Shown here piece after piece: positions 18,943 through 33,900 of a stretch of DNA of 64,000 bases. The notes under the pieces are model-generated. The model searched no databases, had not been told where the DNA came from, and saw only the letters and a program-made list of their open reading frames with translations. The stretch comes from Mucilaginibacter empetricola. GTDB taxonomy: Bacteria; Bacteroidota; Bacteroidia; Sphingobacteriales; Sphingobacteriaceae. The stretch spans positions 62,001 through 126,000 of the forward strand of contig NZ_JANUBZ010000004.1 of assembly GCF_024808665.1 (NCBI RefSeq), in the 5' to 3' direction. The number at the start of each line of letters is the position of its first letter. The first letter of the stretch is position 1. The translations under genes and the position numbers were made by a program.

Positions 18943-21900
18943 ATGAACAAAACATCTACTAAACGATTATTTCTCTTAGCCCTATTCACCTTATTTATTT
19001 TTCAGGGGGTATTTGGGCAAACTATAACCGTTGGTGCCGTTGACCCAGGCCCATACGGACAGGGATCATCTATTGAGGTTCCAATTAATGTCAACAATTC
19101 GGGAGGTTGTATTACCCAAACCAATACTTACAATGTTTACTTGTCTAACGCCTCAGGTAGTTTCTCCCCGGGTACCCTTATAGGAAGTTCTGCCGGGTTT
19201 TACGCCGGCTACATCAATGCTACAATCCCTACCGGCACGCCGGCAGGCACAGGCTATAGGGTTGAAGTTCAATCTACCAGCCCGGCGGTAACCAGCAATG
19301 TTTCTGCGGCGTTTACTATTAATACCAGTAATACGGGAGTAACAGCATCAGTAAGTTCAACACTAATCGGAACGGATCCAAATGTTTTTGGGCGTTGTAC
19401 TGGTATAGCTGGTGCGACATTTTCCATAAAAAATACTTCAAGTACAGGTACTACAACTGCCAGCTTCTTTAACGAAGGATCACAGGCGGGTGAAGGTAGT
19501 AATATTTCCATTCCAACAACTGGTTATACATTTACGGCCAGTCAATCTAATTACACCATATCGGTAAAAAATGTTGATGGAAGCGGTAACGTGGCTACAA
19601 AGGGTTATCAGCTGATTAACAACATCATTCAGAATAACTTTGGCTCTGCCGGTAACGGTTTTGTTTGTTTAACAAACGGCAAGGGTACCTTATCTTATAC
19701 TATATCAACCACGGGTGCATCAGGTATTTCAGCGAATTATCCAGGTGATACCTACACCGTAAGCTGGGGTGACGGTACGTCTACCACTTATACAGAGTGT
19801 CAGATTGCTGCTCTTGGTGGTGTTTTATCGCACACTTTTACGCTGCCATCATGCGGTCAAACCGGAAATGGTGTGGCCAACTCATTTTATGTACAAAATC
19901 AGGCAGTTAGCCCTTATTGCAGTCAGACATCATCACCTCCGGGAATTTCTGCAAAAGTTTTAATAACGCCTCTTACCAGTTTCAGCGCTCCTGCAATTGC
20001 TTGTTCCGGAACAGCATTAACTATTCCGAATACGTCTCAACCAGGGCCCGATCCGAACGCTACCACCAGTACCTGTGCCGCTAACCCGGGTCAATTGTAC
20101 GACTGGACTTTGGATGGCGTTTCTGTAACAGGTTATCAGGGAGTATTAATTGGTGTTTCATTTGTATTTCCGGCCGGTACCACACCAGGTAACCATACGC
20201 TAACACTTCATTCGGAACTTCCTGCCAGTGGCATAGGTTGTCAGGCTGCAGATTATACTCAAACTATTTGTTTTGAAAAACCGCCAGTACCCTCATTTAC
20301 TATTGCTGCCGAGGCTTGCGCAGGCACAACGGTAACGCCTGTAAATACATCGGTAGTAAGCAACGTTTGTAGTGTTGCCACTTATACATGGTCGGCAACC
20401 GGCCCCGGAGCAGTTACTTATACCGGCGGTACCAGCTCAACCAGTCAAACACCACAAATGGTGTTTCCAACGGCTGGAACGTATACGGTAACATTAGGAG
20501 TGGTTTCAGGTTGCGGTACTATAAACACATCGAAAACGATTATTATTGACGGTACGCCAAAAGTTACCATGTCGGCGGCTTTAACGCTTTGCGGCAGCGG
20601 ACAGACTTTAACTTTTAGTAATACCGCAACTACAACCAAAACTACCTTTAGCGGTACTACTGTTCAACAGGCTAATACTTATACCTGGAACGTTACCGCT
20701 GCAGCCGGTGGTACTTATTCCTTTGCCGGGGGAACAACAAAAAATAGCGAATACCCACAGATAACATTTAACAGCATTGATACTTATACCGTATCTGTTT
20801 CGAACACCAATACCTGCGGAAGCGCTTTTGCAGTACAGAAAATTACCTTCTCGCTGGCACCGGTAGTAAACGCCGGCCCCGATCAAACGGTGTGCGCAAG
20901 CGCTCCGGCAACTACCCTGGCTGGAACTATCAGCGGTACCTATTCTTCGTTTCAGTGGACAGGTGGTGCCGGAACATTTTCACCAAACAGAACGACTTTA
21001 AATGCAGTTTATACACCGTCAACAGGAGAAATCGCAGCAGGATCGGTAACCTTAACTTTTCAGGGCAATTCAACTGTGCCTGCGCCATGTAATATTGCGA
21101 CGGATAACATGACCATTAACATAACGCCAACACCTTTGGTAAACAGCGCGCCATCGGTAGCGACTTGTTCAAAACAGGCATTGAGTTATGGTATAACGGC
21201 CAATCAACCGCTAACTACATTTACATGGACAGCATCAGCAACTATAGGAACGCCTACCGGCTTTACAGCTGTAGGGAGCGGCAGTAGTATAACCGATGTA
21301 ATTACCAATAACGGTAATACCGATGCGGTTGTTACCTATAATATTACACCTACACTCAAAGGGTGCCCTGGCCCTGTTTTTCCGCTTACAGTTACTATAC
21401 ACCCTTTGCCGGTTATGACTGCGGCGCCTGTAAGTTCGCCTATTTGTAGCAGTTTGCCGGCAAATATTACCTTAACATCAAACGTAGTAAATACAACTTA
21501 TACCTGGACAAGTACAGCAGCTGCGGGCATCACCGGTAACACCAACCAATCAACCGCTAAAAGCACTACCAGTATTCAGGATATTTTGGTAAACAGCAAT
21601 ACCGTTCCGGCATCAGTAAGTTATACCGTTACACCTTATAATGGTACTTGTGCAGGTACACCTGTTACCACATCAATTTTGGTTGAGCCTTCGCCGGTAA
21701 TTGCCAATGCGGGACCAAACACAGAAATTTGTAATGCTACTACTTATACCTTAACGGGTAACAACGCATCCCCCGGATCAGGAGTATGGACCGTGGTAAG
21801 CGTAACCGGCCCCGGCACTCCGCATATTAATAGCCCCGGTACTGCTACTACTACTGTTTCTGGATTATTGCCCGGTGGTACTTACCAGTTTCAATGGACC

Positions 21901-24900
21901 ACCAGTTATTATGCCAGTTGTCCGTCGAGCACCAGTATTGTTAAAATTGTAGATGATGTGCCGCCGGTAGGAGGTACAACCACAGGCGCCAATGAAGTTT
22001 GCGCAAACAATAATGCCGGTACCATTACACTTTCAGGTCAGTCGGGTAGTATTTTATACTGGCAATCGTATTCAGGTACGGGCCCGGCGGTTAATATTCC
22101 AAATACTACTACCGTTCTGAGTTATTCAAACATCATCGCAACAACCAAGTACTGGGCAGTTATGGGTAATGGTGTTTGCGATACGGTGCATTCAACACCA
22201 ACAACTATTACTGTTGACCAGCCGCCGGTAGTGGCTAACGCAGGCCCCAATGCTGAAATTTGCGGTAGTCCATCACCTACATCATATACATTGGCGGGTA
22301 ATAATGCATCGCCGGGAGTAGGTACCTGGACGCAAACAGGCGGCCCAACAACGGGTGTAGTTATTGCTAGCCCCCATGTCGCTACTTCTGGTGTTAGTGG
22401 CTTGATGCCGGGTAATACTTACCAATTTACATGGACGATACAAGCTACCGGCTTGTGCCCAACAAACAGCAGCACTGTTTCCATAAAAGTTGATCAGCCT
22501 CCCGTTGGTGGTGTAACTTCGGGCGCTGCTGAAGTTTGTTCTACGGCTAATAACGGTCAAATTACACTTTCAGGCCAATTTGGTACGGTTATGTACTGGC
22601 AATCGTCACTTGATAAAATTAGCTGGACACAGATTACCAATACGGGCCTTACCCAACCATATAATAGCTTAACCCAAACAACAAGCTACCGGGCTGTTTT
22701 ACAAAATGGCGTTTGCGATACCGTGAGTTCGGCGCCTACCACTATTAAGGTTGATCAGCCACCTGTAACAGCTAATGCCGGCCCAAGTACCGAGGTTTGC
22801 GGTGTTACCACCTATACCTTACAAGGTAATGACCCTAGTCCCGGATTTGGTTTGTGGACACAGGTAGGCGGCCCTACAGCAGGTATAACTATTGCTGGTG
22901 CCGGGACCCCGGGTGCTGTTGTTAACGGGATGGTACCGGGCAACACTTATCAATTTCAATGGACCACAAAGAACGGCGGTGTTTGTACGCCAAGTAATAA
23001 TACCGTAACTATTGTTGATGACCTGCCTCCTGTAGGCGGCGTAACAAGTGGTGGCGCTACTGTTTGTATAAGCGGTAACAGCGGGCAAATTATTTTATCG
23101 GGCCAATCAGGTTCTATAGTTAAGTGGCAATATTTACCAGCGTTACCAGCCGGCCAACCCTGGACAGATATGCCAACACTCAACACCAGTACAATACAAA
23201 CCTATTTAAATTTAACGGTAACCACCCAGTTTAGGGCGGTAATATCTAATGGTGTATGCCCATGGGTGTATTCGGCGCCAAGTACTGTTACGGTTGAGCC
23301 TTTGCCGGTAACATCAAATGCGGGTAGCGATCAGGAGATTTGCGGCACATCTACAAGCTATGTGCTTCAGGGTAACAATGCTTCACCGAATGTTGGTACA
23401 TGGTCAGTTGCAAGCCAGCCCGGCGGCTCGCCGGTTGTGACTTTTACTGGTGGTGGTGTAAACAGCGCCACTGCTACTGCGGGCAACCTGGTACCTGGTG
23501 TTTATTACTTCACCTGGACCATTAACGGTATTGCACCATGTTCACCAAGCACCAGTACGGTAAAAATTACGGTTGATCAGCCACCGGTAGGTGGAACCAC
23601 CGCGGGCGGTACAACTGTTTGTACCGGCAGCAATAACGGGCAAATTACTTTATCGGGCCAATCAGGCACTATAACAGGGTGGCAATATTCACCAAACGGT
23701 CTTGCCCCATGGAGAGATACAACGGTAACCAGCCCTGTGCTGTCTTATGCCAATTTAACACAAACTACCTATTATCGTGCAGTTTTGTCTAACGGTGTAT
23801 GCCCTTTGGTGTATTCAACGCCAAGTACTGTTATTGTGATGCCTTTACCGGTAACATCAAACCCGGGGCCTAATGCTGAAATTTGCGGTTCAACAACAAG
23901 TTATACGCTTCAGGGTAATAGTGTTGCATTGCCGGATGTTGGTACCTGGTCAGTTGTTAGCGGTCCTAATGTATCGAGTGTGAATATTGCTCCTATAAAT
24001 GCTGCTAATGCTACCGTAAGCAACCTTATACCGGGTGTTTATGTATTTAGCTGGAGCATCAGCAGTTCGCCACAATGTTCACCAAGCGTTAATTCGGTAA
24101 CTATAACTGTTGATCAGCCGGCGCAAGGCGGAACAACCACGGGTGGCACAACTGTTTGTACCGGCAGCAATGGCGGGCAAATTACCTTATCAGGCCAAAC
24201 AGGTACTATAACAGGGTGGCAATACTACCCAAGCAATAAAACCACCTGGATAGATACAGCGGTAACCACTGCTGTTATATCTTACTCAAACTTAACTACA
24301 ACTACACAATACAGGGCGGTGTTGAAAGCCGGTGCCGATTGCCCGGTAGCTTATTCGTCAGCAAGTACAATCATTGTTGCACCGATGCCGATAGCTTCTA
24401 ATGCAGGTGCTAACCAGGAAATATGTAATTATACTTCTTACACCTTAAACGCAAACAACGCATCGCCGGGTATTGGTACCTGGACACAAATACAACCTAC
24501 TGGCGCTCCGCAGCCGGCTGTTACCTTCTCCGGCACTAATGGTGTTAATAATCCGAATGTAACTGTAACCGGACTTATCCCCGGCAACGTTTATAACTTT
24601 ACGTGGACCATCAGCACTTCAGCCAGCTGTCCGTCAACCAGCAGTACGGTAACCATAACTGATGATGCGCCACCTGTTGGAGGGATTGCTACTGCAAACC
24701 CATCGGAAGTTTGTTTTGGCTCTAACGCCGGGCAAATTACTGTTACCGGCCAGTCAGGAACCATATTTGGTTGGGAAACATCACCTAATGGTAACGCGCC
24801 ATGGACGGCTATCGGTAACCCAACAACCACCCAAAACTTTACCAATATAACAGCTACCACCTATTACAGGCTTCGCACACTCGGCAACGGTGTGTGCTCT

Positions 24901-27900
24901 CAGGTGTATTCAACCGTAGCGGAAGTTATAGTTGACCCGGTACCGGTGGCATCAAACCCGGGGCCTAATGATGAGCAGTGTAATATCACCACCTATACTT
25001 TACAAGGTAATGATCCCGGTTCCGGAATTGGTACGTGGACACAGGTAGGCGGCCCTACAACAGGTATAATTATTAAAAATCCAGGCAGCAAAAATGCCGT
25101 TGTTCAGGGAATGATACCGGGCAACACTTATCAATTTAAATGGACCATTGTTAGTTCGGCAACTTCAACCTGCCCGCCTAGCAGTAATACCGTAAATATT
25201 ATTGATGATGCGCTTGCGGTAGGTGGAACAACCAGCGGAGCCAAGGAAGTTTGTTCGGGTAGTAACAGCGGCACCATTACGCTTTCGGGCCAGGCCGGTG
25301 CGGTAGTTCAGTGGACGAAGCTGGTCGCCGGCAATCCACCAGTGACTATAAACAACTCTACTACATCTTTATCCTATATAAATTTAACAGAAACAACCAC
25401 TTTTGAAGCGGTAATACAAAACGGCGCCGATTGCGGTCAGGTTATTTCAAGCACAACTACCATTACTGTTGACCCGGCTCCGCCAGTGGCTAATGCTGGT
25501 ACAAATGATGAAGTTTGTAGTGCTACCACTTACACGCTTAATGGCAATAACCCTGGCATCGCAAACGGGTTATGGACATGTACCATTAAACCTGCGGGTA
25601 CCACAGTAAGCTTCTCTGACGCAACCAAATCGAACGCAACAGTGAGCGGGTTGATTCCGGGTAATAATTATCAGTTTACATGGACAATAACAGGTGCATC
25701 TACCGCATGTCCGCCAACTTCATCAACCGTAACTATCATTGACGATGCAGCGCCGGTTGGCGGAACAACCGCGAGCAATGCTATTGTTTGTTCGGGCAGT
25801 AATAATGGCCAGATCACGCTTTCGGGCCAGTTGGGAAGTATTGTGAGCTGGGAGTCATCAACTGATGGTATTCATTGGCCAATTGTTCCCAATACTTCCA
25901 CTACACTATCTTATACTAATTTAACGCAAACAACCCAATACCGCGCCGTATTAGTTACCAGTAAACTTTGCGATACGGCGTATTCAAGCGTAACTACCAT
26001 AACGGTTAATAATCCGCCGCCGGTAGCAAATGCGGGTGCTAATGTTGAGCTTTGTAACGCAATTAGTTATGCATTGCAGGGTAATAGCGCCTCGCCGGGA
26101 TCAGGTATGTGGAGCGTTGTAGCCGGAACCAATACGCCTAGTGTAAATTTTGTTAGTGCAACTGATGCGCACACTACGATAACAGGTTTGGTACCGGGTA
26201 CTTATTATTTAAAATGGACCATAGGTGGTGTTGCTTCGTGCCAGTCGACATCAAGCACCGTTGTCATTACAATTGATGCACCGGCTGTAGGTGGAAATAC
26301 CGCAAGTGATGCTACCGTTTGTTTGGGAAGCAACAGCGGAAAGATTACCCTTTCGGGCCAGGTAGGAAATGTAGTTAAATGGCAATCATCTCCTGATGGT
26401 AGCCAATGGACGGATATTTCCAATACTTCGACTATATTTTCTTATACCAATTTAACACAAACAACGCAATACCGTGTAAAGGTATTAAATAGTGGTATTT
26501 GCGATACCGCTACTTCAAGTGTAACTATAATAACTGTGGTGCCGCCGCCACCGGTAGCCAATGCGGGCGCTAACGTTGAGATTTGTAACGCCACCGGCTA
26601 TACCCTGCAGGGCAATGATCCCGGACCAGGGGCTACAGGTCAATGGACGTTTGTAAGTGGCCCTAACAATATTGCGGGTTTTGATGCAACTAATCCAAAT
26701 GCATCGCTGACTGGCTTAATACCGGGTATTTACCGGTTTACATGGACGATAACTGGCTCTGCATCGTGTCCGTCAAGTTCGAGCACGGTTACCATTAAGA
26801 ATGATGCGCCGGCAGTAGGTGGAACAACAGCGAGCGATACTACCGTTTGTTCGGGCAGTAATAACGGCCAGATTACCCTTTCGGGACAGGTTGGGAATAT
26901 ATTGAGCTGGCAGTCATCGACGGATGGTCAGCATTGGAAATCTATTTCAAATACCAGCAATACGTTTATCTATAATAATTTAACAACAACCACCTATTAT
27001 AGGGCACAAATACTTAACGGAAAGGTTTGTGATACTGCTTATTCAAGCACCACAACAATAACCGTAGCTTTGCCGCCGCCGGTAGCAAATGCAGGTGCTA
27101 ACGTTGAGCTATGTAACGCAACCAGCTATGCATTGCAAGCTAATAACCCGGCACCGGCAACAGGCACATGGACTATTTTAAGCCCTAACCCAACCAGTGC
27201 AAGCATTTCTGCTGCTGACATCCATAACCAAAATGCTACTATAAGCGGCTTGACGCCGGGAGTTTACCGTTTGCAATGGACCATAAACGGTGCTGCTTCA
27301 TGTCTCCCAAGTTCAAGTACGGTTACTATCACTATTGATGCACCTCCTATTGGTGGAACAACCGGCGGCGTTACGACAGTTTGTTTGGGTAGCAATAATG
27401 GGCAGGTTACGCTTTCGGGCCAGGTAGGAAATGTATCTTACTGGCAATCATCTACTGATGGCGTTCAGTGGACCAAAATTCTCAATAATACGAGTACATC
27501 GCTATCATATAACAATTTAGTAACAACAACATACTTCCGTGCAAAAGTATTTAATGGTGGTGTCTGCGATACAACTATTTCAAGTGTAACTATAATAACC
27601 GTAGTTCCGCCGCCACCGGTAGCAAATGCTGGTGCTTCAGCCGAGATCTGTAGCCAATCTACCTACACCCTACAGGGTAATAATCCTTCACCGGCTAATG
27701 GTATGTGGACTATTTTAAATAATCCCGGCAATACAGCGTCTTTCGTTGGCACAAGCGCAAGCACTCAAAATGCGACGGTTCAGGGCTTAACGCCGGGTGT
27801 TTACGAGTTTCAATGGACCATAACGGGATCGGCCTCGTGCCCTCCAAGCTCGAGCACGGTGTTTATTACTGTTGATACACCTCCTGTAGGTGGAATGACT

Positions 27901-30900
27901 GCCGGAGCTACTGCTGTTTGTTCGGGCAGCAACAATGGGCGGATTACGCTTTCGGGCCAGGTAGGAAATGTATCTTACTGGCAATCATCTACTGATGGCG
28001 TTCAGTGGACCAAAATTCTCAATAATACGAGTACATCGCTATCATATAACAATTTAGTAACAACAACATACTTCCGTGCAAAAGTATTTAATGGTGGTGT
28101 CTGCGATACGGCTATTTCAAATGCAACTATAATAACGGTTAATAATCCGCCGCCGGTAGCAAATGCAGGTGCTAATGTTGAGCTTTGTAATCAATCTACC
28201 TATACCTTACAGGGTAGTAGTCCTTCACCAGCTAACGGTATGTGGACCATTTTAACGAATCCTGGCAATACAGCGTCTTTCGTTGGCACAAGCGCAAGCA
28301 CTCCAAATGCGACGGTTCAGGGCTTAGCGCCGGGTGTTTACGAGTTTCAATGGACCATAACTGGTGCCGCCTCGTGCCCGCCAAGTTCAAGCACGGTTAC
28401 CATTACTGTTGATGCACCTCCTGTAGGCGGAACAACTGCCGGCGGTACGGCTGTTTGCTCGGGCAGTAATACCGGCAAAATCACCCTTTCGGGCCAGTAC
28501 GGCAGTATAGCAGGCTGGCAGTTATCAACTGATGGTGGTAACTCCTGGACAAGTATCCTTAATACTACCAATGCACAGGTATATACTTTTAACAATTTAA
28601 CAACAACAACCTGGTACAGAGCTCTCATACAAACAAGCTTGTTGTGCGGACAAGCAACATCGACACCAAGCATCGTTACCGTTAACAATCCGCCGCCGGT
28701 AGCAAATGCTGGCGCTAATGTTGAGCTTTGTAATCAATCTACCTATACCTTACAGGGTAATAATCCTTCGCCGGCTAATGGTATGTGGACTATCTTAAAT
28801 AATCCTGGCAATACTGCATCTTTCGTTGGCACAAGTGCAAGCACTCAAAATGCGACAGTTCAGGGATTAGCGCCGGGCGTTTACGAGTTTCAATGGACGA
28901 TAACCGGCGCCGCTTCGTGTCCGCCAAGTACAAGCACGGTGTTTATTACTGTTGACGCGCCTCCCGTAGGCGGAACAACTACCGGCGGTACGGCTGTTTG
29001 CTCGGGCAGTAATACCGGCAAAATCACCCTTTCGGGCCAGTATGGCAGTATAGCAGGCTGGCAGTTATCAACTGATGGTGGTAACTCCTGGACAGGTATC
29101 CTTAATACTTCCAATGCGCAGGTATATACCTTTAACAATATAACAACAACAACCTGGTACAGAGCTCTCATACAAACAAGCTTATTGTGTGGACAAGCAA
29201 CATCGACACCAAGCATTGTTACCGTTAACAATCCGCCACCGGTAGCAAATGCGGGTGCTTCAGTCGAGATTTGTAACCAATCTACCTACACCCTACAGGG
29301 TAATAATCCTTCACCGGCTAATGGTATGTGGACCATTTTAACGAATCCTGGCAATACTGCGTCTTTCGTTGGCGGAAGCGCAAGCGCAATCAATCCAAAT
29401 GTGACGGTTCAGGGGTTAGCGCCGGGCGTTTACGAGTTTCAATGGACCATAACCGGCGCCGCTTCGTGTCCGCCAAGTACAAGCACGGTGTTTATTACTG
29501 TTGACGCGCCTCCCGTAGGCGGAACAACTACCGGTAGCACGGCTGTTTGTTCGGGCAGTAATACTGGCAAAATTATCCTTTCGGGCCAGTACGGCAGTAT
29601 AGCTGGCTGGCAGTCATCAACTGATGATGGTCAATCCTGGACAAATATCCTTAATACTACCAATGCGCAGGTATATACCTTTAACAATTTAACAGCAACA
29701 ACCTGGTACAGAGCCCAGATACAAACAAATTTACTATGCGGTACGGCACCGTCAACGCCAAGTATTGTTACTGTTGAGGTTCCGCCGGTGGTAGCCAATG
29801 CGGGTATTGATCAAACTATTTGTAATGTATCTTCCTACCAGCTAAGTGGGAATGACCCGGGTACAGCAATAGGAACATGGACGCTCACCAGCGGCCAAAC
29901 AGGGGTAACTTTCACTGGTGTTAATGGTGCTAATACCCCGAATGCTACGGCACAGGGATTAACACCAGGAACTTATCAATTTAAGTGGACCATTGCCAGC
30001 GCTACAGGTACATGTCCGCCAACTTATTCATTGGTGAACATTACCGTTAGCCAGCCGCCGGTCGGTGGGGTAACCGCGAGCGATACTTCTGTTTGTTCGG
30101 GAAGTAATAGTGGCACCATTAAGTTAACCGGGCAGTTTGGTACCATAATTCATTGGCAATCAAAAGCGCCGGCTGATACAGTGTGGACGACGATTCCTAA
30201 TACTACTAATGCCTCGTATTCTTATTTAAATTTAACGGCAACCACTCAATACCGCGCCATTTTACATAATGGTATCTGCGCGGATGCACCTTCAACTGTA
30301 ACAACGGTTACCGTTAATACGCCTCCGCCAGTAGCAAATGCAGGCAGCGGACAGGAAGTTTGTAGCGTTACCACCTATACACTGCAAGGTAACAACCCTG
30401 CGCCTGCTTCAGGTAAATGGACAATTTTATCGGGGCCACCGGGTGCGAGCATCACTAAAGATACGACTGCGAATGCAGTGGTTATCGGAATGATACCTGG
30501 AAATTCTTACCAATTTCAATGGACCATTACAGGTTCAACATCGTGCCCATCAAGCAACAGTACGGTAACCATCATTGATGACCAGGCACCGATAGCAGGC
30601 ACAACATCCGGCACGGCCGAGGTTTGTTCGGGAAGCAACAGTGGTACAATAACGTTAGCAGGGCAATTTGGTACTATTCTTAACTGGCAGTCAAAAGCTC
30701 CAGCCGACACCGCCTGGACCAATATTCCTAATACAAACAATACCTATTCTTATGTCAATTTAACACAAACTACCCAGTACAGGGCTGTTATACAAACAAC
30801 TTTACTTTGCGGCCCGGTGCAATCAACAATTACAACTATTACTGTTGATCAGCCGCCTGTTGTTGCTAATGCAGGCCCGGCAGATAAGGTTTGCGGTGCA

Positions 30901-33900
30901 ACATCTTATACCCTGAACGCAAATAGCCCCGGAACAGCAAACGGACAATGGTCTGTTGTGAGCGGGCCGCCGGGTGTAGCTTTCTCTGTTAGTACTGATC
31001 CGCATGCTACTGTAATTAATTTAATTCCGGGAAATATTTACCAGTTTCAATGGACCATTAGCCCAGCTACTGCATCGTCATGTCCGCCAACTTCGGATGT
31101 TGTAACCATTACCGATGATAAAGCACCAATAGGAGGTACTACTTTAAAAGATACCAGTGTATGTTCGGGCAGTAATACTGGTCAAATTAATTTAGTGGGC
31201 GAATATGGAACTATAGCCTGGGAGAAAAACGACGGCGGTGGTTTTGGGCCAACAGGCAATAGCACCGATGTACAGGGCTATTTTAACCTGACTAAAACTA
31301 CCCAATACCGGGCGGTATTATCCACTACAGGTACCTGCGGTGTAGCATACTCAAATGTAACGACTATCACGGTTGATTTGCCGCCTGTTGTTGCAAATGC
31401 CGGTAATGCTGACGAAGTATGTAGTGTGGACCATTATGACTTAAACGCAAACAATGCTGGTGCCGGAGTAGGCACATGGACAGAGTTTAACGGACCTGCC
31501 GGTGTGAGCTTCTCTAACGTCAATGATCCAAATGCCAGGGTGAGCGGACTGATTCCTGGAAACCTTTACCAGTTTCAATGGACCATCGCAGTTCCGGGAT
31601 CATCGTGCCCGCCAACTTCTTCTGTTGTAAACATCACAGATGATAAAGCACCGATAGGAGGTAGTACATCGGGCGCCCTTGAAGTGTGTTCGGGCAGTAA
31701 CGGCGGCGAAATACTTTTATCGGGCCAGTATGGAACGATAGCCAAGTGGGAGTCGTCGACCGATAATGGTAATACATGGACAGGAATAACTAATACTAAT
31801 AACACCTATCATTATAACAACCTAACAACAACAACCGAATATCGTGCGGTTTTAGTTACCAGCTTAATTTGCGATTCTGCGAGATCAACGCCAACCATAA
31901 TTAAAGTTGATATGCCACCAATACAGGCAAATGCGGGTGCTAATGATGAGATTTGTAGCAGTGCTACCTATAACTTGAATGGTAATAGTCCATTACCGGG
32001 CACCGGCGTGTGGACCGTTGAAAGCGGGCCGGCCGGAGTAACCTTCTCTGACTCAACCAGCTCAACCGCCATTGCAAGTGGAATGATACCTGGAAATACC
32101 TATGTGTTTAAATGGACAATTACAGGTACGGCCTCATGTCCGCCAACATTCAGCACAGTAAATATTGCTGATGATAAAGCGCCTATAGGCGGAACAACGT
32201 CGGGCGCTAATGAAGTGTGCTCGGGCAGCAATAACGGGGTTATTACGCTTACCGGTCAGTTTGGTACCGTAGCTAAATGGGAATATTCGTATGATGGTCA
32301 GCATTGGTATGGGCTTTCCAATATAGGTGTTACCAACACTTATGTTAACCTTACGCAAACCACCCAATACCGGGCGGTTATAGTTACCAGCAAAGTTTGC
32401 GACTCGGTAAGATCAACACCAACCATAATTAAAGTTGACCAGCCACCTATCGAGGCTAATGCCGGGGCCGATGATGAGGTATGTAGTGCAACCAGCTATC
32501 ACCTTAACGGTAATAACCCAGGCTCGGGCACCGGTGTTTGGACAGTAGTTGCCCCGGTTCCAAACAATGTAACTTTTGCAGACAGTACATCAGCTACCAC
32601 TACTGCCAATAATTTGATACCAGGAACTGTTTACCAGTTTCAGTGGACCATTACCGGTACAGCATCGTGCCCGCCAACAAGCGATATTGTTAATATAACC
32701 GACGATAAAGCGCCGATAGGTGGTTTAACAAGTAGTCCAAATCAGGAAGTTTGTTATGGTAATAATGCGGGTCAAATTGATTTGAACGGCCAGTTGGGTA
32801 CCATAGTACGCTGGGAAGTTACAACAGCTGATGGCCAGATAAAAGAGGTGGTTAACAGTAACAATACTTACTATTTCTCTGATTTAACGCAAACAACAAC
32901 ATTCGGGGCTTATGTAAACAACGGCGGTAAATGCGGGGATGTAGCTTCTACTACAACTACTATTACGGTTGATCCGCCACCGGTAATGTCAGTTCCGGGC
33001 CCTAATGTTTCTATTTGTAACGAAACTACTTATACGCTGCAAGGTAATAACCCGGCGCCCGGTACAGGGGTATGGACGGTAGTACAAGGCACTCCTGGTG
33101 TTACGTTCTCTGATTCAACCAGCCAGAATGCCATAGTAAGCGGACTTATACCCGGCAATGTTTATAAATTTAAATGGACCATTACAGGTTCAAAATATTG
33201 TCCGCCAACAGGGGCCGTAGTAACTATTACAGATGACCAGGCCCCTGTTGGAGGAACAACAACAGGCGCGGCAACAGTATGTTGGGGTGACAATGCCGGA
33301 CAAATAACGCTTACCGGCCAGTTTGGAACCATTGTTGGCTGGGAATCGTCAACTGATGGAAAAACCTGGACCGCTACTGTACCTATTGATGTAACAACAA
33401 CTATAAATTATTCCAATCTGACACGCACAACCCAGTATCATGCTATAATGCATAACGGTACATCATGCGATACCGCATGGTCAACACCTACTATCATTAC
33501 GGTGAATGCTCCTACGCCGGTATCGCAGGCGGGTGCCGACTTTAACGTTTGTAACCAAACTATTATCACTCTAAACGGAAACTATCCGGGTGCAGGTGGC
33601 GGTTTATGGACGCAAACGGCAGGACCGACTGTAAATATTCTTACACCGTCGAATTATTCAACGCAGGTAACCGGGCTGGCAGGTGATACCACTTATCAGT
33701 TTGAATGGACCATATTTGGTTTGGCACCATGTGCTAATAGCGAGTCTGTTATAAATGTAGGCGTGCATACCGATGTTGTGCCAAGCTTTACAATGAATAA
33801 GAGCAATGGTTGCGGCCCTACAATTGTAGCGTTTACCAATACCTCTATACCAACGGTAAGAGGTACGTTTGTTTGGAACTTTGGTGATGGTTCGCCTTCA

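Noticed and set aside
28347..29231. Two similar 113-residue frames on the minus strand
   Set aside because: They are antisense shadows of two near-identical adhesin units, which is why they resemble each other.
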